Part shown: piece after piece, positions 56,834-64,000 of the stretch
Position numbering within the stretch: position 1 is the stretch's first letter
Layout of the letters: every line of letters begins with the position of its first letter
NCBI GenBank assembly: GCA_025456145.1
Contig: JALOLD010000017.1
Coordinates: 1 to 64,000 of the forward strand
Reading direction: 5' to 3'
Source of the DNA: Thermoanaerobaculales bacterium
Lineage (GTDB): Bacteria > Acidobacteriota > Thermoanaerobaculia > Thermoanaerobaculales > Sulfomarinibacteraceae
Length of the DNA: 64,000 nt
Made by a program: the position numbers and the translations under genes
The notes under the pieces: generated by a model
Told to the model about the DNA's origin: nothing
Database searches by the model: none
Seen by the model: the letters and a program-made list of their open reading frames with translations, nothing else

Positions 56834-56888
56834 ACCGGGTCGCGACGCCGCCGCCGGCTCGGTCCGCGAGCCGCATCGCACCCTCTCT

Positions 56889-57049
56889 CAACGCCAAGGA
56901 CGCAGAGGCGCGGCCATCCAGTCAGCATCTCTCCGGCGGCTGTGGCATCGACTGAGTCGGGCACCATCGACAGAGCCGGCGCCCTTCCCCGACAACGCGA
57001 TGGCCTCTGCGTCCTTTGCGACGGACGACCTTCGCGTCCTTGGCGTTGA
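56889..57049. repeat. Intergenic element 5: inverted GCCAAGGACGC word (convergent junction)
   Basis: The left arm 56889-56909 (CAACGCCAAGGACGCAGAGG C) is complementary in two overlapping parts: 56889-56903 to 57035-57049 (15 bp perfect) and 56898-56909 to 57004-57015 (12 bp perfect). It occupies the 282-base convergent gap between folK and pyrE, where I see no gene. Confidence 0.75.
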
Positions 57050-57115
57050 AGATCGCCCGCGTGGGTCGCCCCGGCGGATCAGCCGACCGAACCGCCCAGC
57101 CGCTCGCTCCGCGGG

Positions 57116-57702
57116 CTACGGCCGCGCGATCGGGCGGGAGCCGGGCTTGGCGACGGGGACCCCGTCGCGGCACAGCGGGCAGGCCTCGGCGCTCCAGGTC
57201 GGGAAGCTCGCCTCGAGCAGGGCGCGGAAGGGGTGCGGCGCGAACGGGTTGTCGACCCCCGAGCGGTTGACCATCGAGCCGAGCGCGACCACCTCGGCGC
57301 CGGCGGCGTCGAGAACCTCGATCACCTCGCGGGTCGAGCGCCCGGTCGTCACGACGTCCTCGACGATCGCGACCCGCTGGCCGGGGGCGACCGCGAAGCC
57401 GCGCCGCAGCACCATCGCGCCGTCGGCGCGCTCGGTGAAGAGGAAGGGCACGCCGAGGGCCCGGGCGGTCTCATGGCCGATGATGATCCCGCCCATCGCC
57501 GGCGAGACCACGAGGTCGATACCGGTCGCCGCGTCGGCGAGCTCGCCGGCGAGCAGCCCGCCGGCCCGTGCCGCGCGGCGCGGCTCGGCGAGGTAGAGCG
57601 CGCACTGCAGATAGTCGCCCGAGTGCAGCCCCGAGGAGAGCAGGAAGTGCCCCCGCTGGTGGGAGGCGCAGGCGGTGAGCTCGTCGAGCGAGAAGGCGCC
57701 GG

Positions 57703-57706
<4 letters not shown>
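57116..57706 (-). CDS. pyrE: Orotate phosphoribosyltransferase
   Basis: A 196-residue enzyme from GTG 57706. The PRPP loop is VAIVEDVVTTGRSTREVIEVL; VVSPAMGGIIIGHETARALG and the C-terminal EACPLCRDGVP are typical. It makes OMP from orotate and PRPP in pyrimidine synthesis. The GTG overlaps the TGA of the NtrC-type regulator gene (GTGA, 57703-57706), so the two are translationally coupled. No other pyr gene is in the window. Confidence 0.92.
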
Positions 57707-59046
<1,340 letters not shown>

Positions 59047-59184
59047 GGCGACATGGTAGCAGCGCGGTCGAGCGTCGCGGATCGCGGTCCGGCGGTGAGG
59101 CGCATCACGACCGACCCGGACCGCGGCCCGGTCGCCGGGCTGCGCGGGCTGTTCACCAGAGCTACATTGGAGTGGGAGCGTGTC

Positions 59185-60132
59185 ATGATCCGTCCACCTT
59201 TCGCCCCGATCGTCGCCCTTGCCACGCTCGGCCTGCTCGCGGCCGGCGCCGCCGGCGGCTGGGACCTCAGCTGTCCGCTCAGCGAGCTCCTCCCCGAGCC
59301 GATCGGCGTCGAGCCCGAGGGTCCGCCGGAGGACCCGGCCCCCGACGCCGCCGACCCGACCTTCGAGGACCGGCTGATGGAGCTCGTCAACGCCGAGCGG
59401 TGGGCGAACGGCCAGCTGCCGCCGCTCAAGCGCAACGACATGCTCGACGCCTCGAGCGGCCTCCACAGCGCCAACATGGCGGCGCGCAACTTCACCATGC
59501 ACTGCGACCCCGACACCTTCACCATGCCATGGGACCGGATGGTCGCCGCCGGCTATCTCTACTCGGCCGCGGCCGAGAACATCGCCTGGGGCTACCCCGA
59601 CCCGGAGGCGGTGGTCGCCGGCTGGATGGGCTCGTCGGGTCACCGCGCCAACATCCTCTCGAGCAACTACCGCGAGCTCGGCAACGGCTATGTCAACGAG
59701 CCCGGCGACCAGGGCAACATCCGCCAGACCACCGGCACCGGCTGCACCCCCAACGTCTTCAACCAGGGCCCGTTCTTCCGCTACTGGACGCAGAACTTCG
59801 GCAAGCGCACCACGGTCTACCCGGTGGTCATCGAGCGCGAGGCCTACCTCACCGAAAGCCGCGACGTGGCGCTGTACATGTACGGGCCGTTCAACGAGAT
59901 GCGGCTGCGCAACGACACCGGGGCGTGGACCGCCTGGATGCCCTACGCCAGCGACGTCGCCTGGCAGCTCTCGCCGGGCAACGGGGTCAAGACCGTCTAT
60001 GTCGAGACCCGCGGCGCCTCGACGGTCTACTCGGCGTCGGACACGATCCTCCTCGAGGGCGTCACCGACGTCATCTTCATCGACGGCTTCGAGTCCGGCG
60101 GCACCGGCGGCTGGAGCAGCGTGACGCCATAG
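59185..60132 (+). CDS. Secreted CAP/SCP-domain protein with DGFESG-type tag
   Basis: A 315-residue exported protein from ATG 59185. A signal peptide and a Pro/Glu linker lead to a CAP domain from about residue 58 (RLMELVNAERWANGQLPPLKRN, quoted in part; AENIAWGYPDPEAVVAGWMGS; SGHRANILSSNYRELGNGYV), with the His and Glu pair of the CAP cleft. A beta domain of about 100 residues follows. The C-terminus is IFIDGFESGGTGGWSSVTP. Function is unknown; bacterial CAP proteins act in cell-wall or extracellular contexts. Confidence 0.85.
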   Translation: MIRPPFAPIVALATLGLLAAGAAGGWDLSCPLSELLPEPIGVEPEGPPEDPAPDAADPTFEDRLMELVNAERWANGQLPPLKRNDMLDASSGLHSANMAARNFTMHCDPDTFTMPWDRMVAAGYLYSAAAENIAWGYPDPEAVVAGWMGSSGHRANILSSNYRELGNGYVNEPGDQGNIRQTTGTGCTPNVFNQGPFFRYWTQNFGKRTTVYPVVIEREAYLTESRDVALYMYGPFNEMRLRNDTGAWTAWMPYASDVAWQLSPGNGVKTVYVETRGASTVYSASDTILLEGVTDVIFIDGFESGGTGGWSSVTP

Positions 60133-60154
60133 CCCGAGCCGGATCGTGACGGAA

Positions 60155-60184
60155 TTCACATCCTCCGACCGGACAGAGTAGAAT
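60155..60184 (+). promoter_or_regulatory. Sigma-70-like promoter of the aldehyde dehydrogenase gene
   Basis: TTCACA (60155-60160), an 18-base spacer and TAGAAT (60179-60184) lie 33 bases before ATG 60218, which has GGGAGGTG as ribosome binding site. Confidence 0.6.
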
Positions 60185-60217
60185 CCCGAGCGCGGCGACC
60201 CGCCGCGGGAGGTGTGC

Positions 60218-61744
60218 ATGAGCGACACGAAGGCGATTCTCGACGATCTCGGGCTGCGGTCCACCAACTCCGGCGCCTGCACCGGCGCCTGGATCACTCC
60301 GACCGGGGGCGGCGAGGTGGTGAGCGTCAACCCGACCACCGGCGAGCCCATCGCGTCGGTCATCGAGGCCGACGCGGAGGCCTACGAGCAGGTCGTCGCC
60401 ACCGCCGCCGAGAGCTTTTTCGAGTGGCGGATGATGCCCGCCCCGGCGCGCGGCGAGATCGTCCGCGAGCTCGGCAACGAGCTGCGCAAGGTCAAGGAGC
60501 CGCTCGGCCGGCTGGTCACCCTCGAGATGGGCAAGATCCTCTCCGAGGGCCTCGGCGAGGTCCAGGAGATGATCGACATGTGCGACTTCGCGGTCGGGCT
60601 GTCCCGCCAGCTCTACGGCCCGACCATGATGTCCGAGCGGCCGCGTCACCGGATGTACGAGCAGTGGCACCCGCTCGGCGTGGTCGGGATCATCTCGGCC
60701 TTCAACTTCCCGGTCGCGGTGTGGTCGTGGAACGCCGCGCTGGCCGCGGTGTGCGGCGACACGATGGTCTGGAAGCCGTCGTCCTCGACGCCGCTGACCG
60801 CGGTCGCGGTGCAGAACATCTGCAACACCGTCATGGAGCGGCACGGGCTGCACGGGATCTTCAACCTCACCATCGGACCCGGGTCGGTGGTCGGCGAACG
60901 GATGATCAACGACCCGCGCGTGCCACTGGTCTCCTTCACCGGCTCGACCGGGATGGGGCGGCACGTCTCGGAGGCCTGCGCGAAGCGCTTCGGCCGCTCG
61001 ATCCTCGAGCTCGGCGGCAACAACGCGATCCTGGTCGAGCCCGACGCCAACCTCGACCTCGCCCTGCGCGCCATTCTGTTCGCCGCGGTCGGCACCGCCG
61101 GCCAGCGCTGCACCAGCCTGCGCCGGCTCTTCCTCCACTCGTCGATCGCCGACGAGATGGTCGCGAGGCTGGTCAAGGCCTACGGCAGCATCACCATCGG
61201 CGACCCTCTCTCGAGCGGCATCCTGATGGGCCCGCTGGTCAACGAGGGGGCGATCCGCGACTACGAAAAGGCGCTCGTCAAGGTCCGCGAGCAGGGCGGC
61301 GAGATCATCTGCGGCGGCAAGCGGATCGACCGCCCCGGCTTCTTCGTCGAGCCGACCATCGTCCGGCTCTCCGAGCAGATCCCGATCGCCTGCGACGAGA
61401 CCTTCGCGCCGATCCTCTACGTGCTCACCTATGACGACCTCGGCGAGGCCATCCGGGTCCACAACTCGGTGCAGCAGGGGCTGTCGTCGGCGGTCTTCAC
61501 CTCGAGCATGTACTCGGCCGAGCGCTTCCTGTCCCACGAGGGGTCGGACTGCGGCATCGCCAACGTCAACATCGGCACCTCGGGCGCCGAGATCGGCGGC
61601 GCCTTCGGCGGCGAGAAGGAGACCGGCGGCGGCCGCGAGGCGGGCTCCGACGCCTGGAAGACCTACATGCGGCGGCAGACCTGCACGATCAACTGGTCGA
61701 CCGCGCTGCCGCTCGCCCAGGGGGTCAGCTTCGACGTCGAGTGA
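60218..61744 (+). CDS. Aldehyde dehydrogenase, ALDH7 (aminoadipate-semialdehyde / antiquitin) type
   Basis: A 508-residue NAD-dependent dehydrogenase. The start ATG 60218 has GGGAGGTG upstream; ATG 60212 is less favoured. Motifs are [18 protein letters not shown] (cofactor site), [20 protein letters not shown] (general base Glu), [13 protein letters not shown] (catalytic Cys) and [31 protein letters not shown] (quoted as the family's C-terminal block). The [15 protein letters not shown] end is diagnostic for ALDH7. It likely oxidises alpha-aminoadipate semialdehyde in lysine breakdown. A strong terminator follows. Confidence 0.9.
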   Translation: MSDTKAILDDLGLRSTNSGACTGAWITPTGGGEVVSVNPTTGEPIASVIEADAEAYEQVVATAAESFFEWRMMPAPARGEIVRELGNELRKVKEPLGRLVTLEMGKILSEGLGEVQEMIDMCDFAVGLSRQLYGPTMMSERPRHRMYEQWHPLGVVGIISAFNFPVAVWSWNAALAAVCGDTMVWKPSSSTPLTAVAVQNICNTVMERHGLHGIFNLTIGPGSVVGERMINDPRVPLVSFTGSTGMGRHVSEACAKRFGRSILELGGNNAILVEPDANLDLALRAILFAAVGTAGQRCTSLRRLFLHSSIADEMVARLVKAYGSITIGDPLSSGILMGPLVNEGAIRDYEKALVKVREQGGEIICGGKRIDRPGFFVEPTIVRLSEQIPIACDETFAPILYVLTYDDLGEAIRVHNSVQQGLSSAVFTSSMYSAERFLSHEGSDCGIANVNIGTSGAEIGGAFGGEKETGGGREAGSDAWKTYMRRQTCTINWSTALPLAQGVSFDVE

Positions 61745-61765
61745 CGATCGCTCCCCATCGATCCG

Positions 61766-61798
61766 ACGCCCCGCGTCCGCGCGACGCGGGGCGTTTTT
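61766..61798 (+). terminator. Rho-independent terminator after aldehyde dehydrogenase
   Basis: A 12-bp perfect stem (61766-61777 with 61783-61794), a 5-base loop and TTTTT (61794-61798) make this the most canonical terminator on the plus strand. Confidence 0.92.
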
Positions 61799-61810
61799 CA
61801 TCGCAACGTC

Positions 61811-61945
61811 ACAACCACGAAGGCACGAAGACACAACGGCGGACACCAGGACATCAAGATCAGCGAGAGCGGTCGATCAGCTGATCGACCGCTCTCGCTA
61901 CGCCTCCGTGAGTCGCTTCGTGTCTCGGTGTTTTGGTGGTCGCGA
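61811..61945. repeat. Intergenic element 6: inverted CACGAAG word around a 38-bp perfect palindrome
   Basis: The left arm (61811-61834) repeats CACGAAG; the right arm (61915-61943) carries the inverse word (CTTCGTGTC). Between them, 61862-61880 and 61881-61899 are perfect 19-base inverse arms (AGCGAGAGCGGTCGATCAG and its complement) with no loop. The element fills the convergent gap between aldehyde dehydrogenase and the NYN gene. Confidence 0.75.
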
Positions 61946-61950
61946 CGAGC

Positions 61951-62406
61951 TCAGACCTCGTCATCGGGCGGGTCCGCGAAATAGCTCTCCCACTCGGCGA
62001 TCTCGTTGCTCGAGAGCTTGGAATCCGCCCGCGCGCCCGCCGGCGCCTTCTGCCGTCGACGACCGCGCCACTCGGCGAGGCGCCGCACCGTCGCGCCGCG
62101 TTCCTTCACCCGATCGGCGAGACCCCGATCATCGGTGATCACCGACCATTGCCCGGCGGCGGGACCCGACGGGATCATCCCGACGATGACGTCATCGGCG
62201 GATCTCGATCCGGAGTAGACCACGACGACGTTGCCGAGGCTCTCTCGAGCCGACATCCCCGCGGGGGGCGGCCCGTCGAAGACCACGCTGACCGACATCC
62301 TCTCGTTCCGGGTCGCGTCGAGCACCTGTTTGCGCACCTCGGCCCTCGTGCGCTGCGGCCCGGACAGTCGATGGAGGAGGTTGTTGCCGTCGAGGATCAG
62401 GGGCAC
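61951..62406 (-). CDS. YacP-like NYN-domain (PIN-like) ribonuclease
   Basis: A 151-residue protein from GTG 62406. It starts PLILDGNNLLHRLSG (first metal Asp), continues with VSVVFDGPPPAG, VVYSGSRSADDVIVGMI (acidic pair) and SVITDDRGLADRVKERGA. This is the NYN/YacP fold, as in Rae1 ribosome-associated endoribonuclease. It follows the DnaJ/TPR gene by 11 bases on the same strand and is likely in its operon. The longer frame upstream is out of register with that gene. Confidence 0.83.
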   Translation of the reverse strand: MPLILDGNNLLHRLSGPQRTRAEVRKQVLDATRNERMSVSVVFDGPPPAGMSARESLGNVVVVYSGSRSADDVIVGMIPSGPAAGQWSVITDDRGLADRVKERGATVRRLAEWRGRRRQKAPAGARADSKLSSNEIAEWESYFADPPDDEV

Positions 62407-62417
62407 CGCTCGGCGCC

Positions 62418-63977
62418 TCAGCGGACCCGGCGGAGGAGGCGCTCGAGCTCGCGGGATCCGGCGAGCTTCTTGTACATCTCGATGGCGGTCTCGTTCCACG
62501 GGTCGGCGCCGACCGCCCGCTCGAGGGCCTTGCGCTGGCGCTCGGTGTGACCGCGCGCCTTCCAGAAGTTGGCGATCTCGAGCCAGCCGGCGATGAACGT
62601 CGGGTCGATCTCGACCGCGACCCGCAGCCGCTCGAGGGCCCGGCCGATCCACAGCGGGTTGCGCATCTGGAGCTTGGCCAGCTTGAGCAGCTGCTCCGGC
62701 TTCGGGTCGATCGCGCAGGCCTGCTCGAGGAGCTGGATCGCGAGGTAGGTCTCGCCGGTCGAGATGAGCTGATCGGCGCGGGCGAGGTTGGCCTTGACGA
62801 GCGCCTCGCGGGCCGCCGGATCGGTCCGCGGCCTCGTCGAGGTCCGCTCCTGCTGCTCCTTCTCGACGGCCTGGAGGACCCGGTCGTAGCGGTGCCGGGC
62901 CTTCGGGTCGGAGAGCAGCTCGTAGGCCTCGCGCGCCCGGTCGACGATGGCGGTGAGGTTGGCGCGCTGGTCGACCAGGTGGGGCTCGTCGACCCGCTTC
63001 GGGGAGTAGCGCTTGCGGATCACCGTGAAGGCCTTCTCGATCTGCTCGGCCTCCGCCCCCGGTTTGAGCCCGAGGGCGCGGTAGTGGTCGATCCTGGTCA
63101 CCCGGCCGGCGAGCTCGATGATCCGGTGGCGCTCGTCGCGTTGGCGCTCGTCGAAGGCGTTCTCGTCGATCCCGGCGTCGACCTGCTCGACCGGCGGCGC
63201 CTCGACGACCTGGGTGACCGCCGAGACCTTGGTCGGGTCCTCGGCGCCGGTCGGGCTCGCCGGCTCGATCGCGACGACGCCCGCCACGACCAGCGAGAAC
63301 AGGCTCGACACCACCTCCTGCTCGGGCATCGTCGACAGCTTCTTGAGGCTCGACAGGTCCTTCGCGGCGTCGAGCCGCGACAGGATGAAGCCCTCGCTCG
63401 GCGTCAGCTCGAGCTGTCCGAGCACGCTCTCGAGGCTCAGCTTGAGCCTGACCTTGCGGTCGAACGAGCCGAGCATGTCCCACATCGCGACCTGGTCCCG
63501 GCACTCTCGCGCCGCGATCAGGATGATCTGCGAGGTCGTGAGGTTGGGCAGGGTGTCGGGCTGCGGCTCTCCCTGGCCGTCCATGAAACCGAAGCGCGGC
63601 GTCTCCTCCGCGGAGGCCCGGCGGATGATCTCCAGGGTCAGCTCCTGGAGCTCGTGCTCGAGATCCGCCTGGGTGATGCAGCCGCGCGAGACGAGGATGT
63701 TGCCGAGCGTCCCGACCTCGTCGGCGCCCTGGGCGAGCAGGGTCAGCGCGCGCTCGTCCTCGCTGATCCGCTGGCGGTCGACGAGCCACTTCCCGATCAT
63801 CTCGCTCTCGACGTTGGACCGCGCCGCGCGAATCTCGCCGTTGACGAAGAAGATCTCGCGCCGCCGCCCGTCGGCGCCGATGACCATGGTTCCCGTCGAG
63901 CGGGAGGACGCGAGCCGCGCCATCCGGGTCGGCAGCGGCTGGGCGAAGAAGGTCGTCGACGAGCCGCCGCCGTCCAC
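62418..63977 (-). CDS. DUF4388-type domain, degenerate J-domain and TPR protein
   Basis: A 519-residue protein from GTG 63977. Residues 20-250 include a DUF4388/PATAN-like segment (GTMVIGADGRRREIFFVNGEIRAA, quoted in part; GTLGNILVSRGCIT). Residues about 300-375 look like a J-domain (DHYRALGLKPGAEAEQIEKAF, AREAYELLSDPKARHRYD), but the HPD tripeptide is replaced by YSPKR, so DnaK stimulation is doubtful. The C-terminus holds three TPR-like units (LISTGETYLAIQLLEQACAI). It may be a scaffold in motility, polarity or surface-signal networks. Six codons of an upstream gene (ELEAED, stop at 63980-63982) reach the window edge. Confidence 0.75.
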   Translation of the reverse strand: MDGGGSSTTFFAQPLPTRMARLASSRSTGTMVIGADGRRREIFFVNGEIRAARSNVESEMIGKWLVDRQRISEDERALTLLAQGADEVGTLGNILVSRGCITQADLEHELQELTLEIIRRASAEETPRFGFMDGQGEPQPDTLPNLTTSQIILIAARECRDQVAMWDMLGSFDRKVRLKLSLESVLGQLELTPSEGFILSRLDAAKDLSSLKKLSTMPEQEVVSSLFSLVVAGVVAIEPASPTGAEDPTKVSAVTQVVEAPPVEQVDAGIDENAFDERQRDERHRIIELAGRVTRIDHYRALGLKPGAEAEQIEKAFTVIRKRYSPKRVDEPHLVDQRANLTAIVDRAREAYELLSDPKARHRYDRVLQAVEKEQQERTSTRPRTDPAAREALVKANLARADQLISTGETYLAIQLLEQACAIDPKPEQLLKLAKLQMRNPLWIGRALERLRVAVEIDPTFIAGWLEIANFWKARGHTERQRKALERAVGADPWNETAIEMYKKLAGSRELERLLRRVR

Positions 63978-64000
63978 GGTCAGTCCTCCGCCTCGAGCTC

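Overview
The window is a very GC-rich, gene-dense chromosomal segment. I see no transposase, phage gene, rRNA or CRISPR array. The gene content fits a diderm bacterium: Pal and CpoB-type envelope proteins, a beta-barrel outer-membrane protein, lipoproteins with LxAC lipoboxes and Tat signals. Large secreted proteins end in a DGFESG-type tag and carry CHRD, PKD and Trp-rich FecR modules. This mix recalls Acidobacteriota of the Thermoanaerobaculia type. That placement is inferred from gene style only; no marker gene was compared.

Layout. 1-3.8 kb: tail of a secreted protein, rhomboid protease, omega-amidase-like nitrilase, 6-pyruvoyl-tetrahydropterin synthase-type enzyme, a hypothetical. 3.9-6.0 kb: M29-type aminopeptidase and a Gfo/Idh/MocA dehydrogenase. 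6.1-10.8 kb: a five-gene overlapping operon (type III PKS, ICMT-like methyltransferase, ACP, fatty-acyl-AMP ligase, flavoprotein) that looks like a phenolic-lipid cluster related to srsABC with its own starter-loading pair. 10.9-15.7 kb: a Crp/Fnr regulator divergent from DUF2892, a CHRD/PKD/haem-like exoprotein, an outer-membrane protein and YceI. 15.7-20.2 kb: glutamine-synthetase family enzyme and an Asp-box exoprotein. 20.4-23.6 kb: PerR-like regulator, di-haem peroxidase, Tat metallophosphoesterase and cytochrome c in one operon. 23.7-27.8 kb: Tat-exported GyrI-like protein, tRNA-Leu, MtfA peptidase, serine hydrolase. 27.8-30.9 kb: two PIN toxin-antitoxin pairs around a flavin oxidase, plus a HicA remnant. 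31-40.5 kb: tagged metallopeptidase, alkaline-phosphatase-fold/TPR protein, winged-helix/FHA regulator, gingipain-like peptidase, beta-propeller lipoprotein. 40.9-47.1 kb: rpsT-purC-EF-G paralogue operon, trmH-pal-cpoB operon, a candidate small RNA and cytidine deaminase. 47.3-64 kb: FecR/Trp-rich protein, thioredoxin-like lipoprotein, SpoIIE phosphatase with a left-handed beta-helix protein, class A PBP, tagged metzincin, folK, pyrE, NtrC-type regulator, tagged CAP protein, aldehyde dehydrogenase, YacP-like NYN protein and a DUF4388/J-domain/TPR protein.

Three features recur. Many starts lie 5-8 nt after a -10-like hexamer with no Shine-Dalgarno sequence, which suggests leaderless mRNAs. Four unrelated exported proteins share the same C-terminal tag. 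Nearly every convergent gene junction holds short-word repeat arrays or perfect hairpins in inverted pairs, often touching the stop codons.
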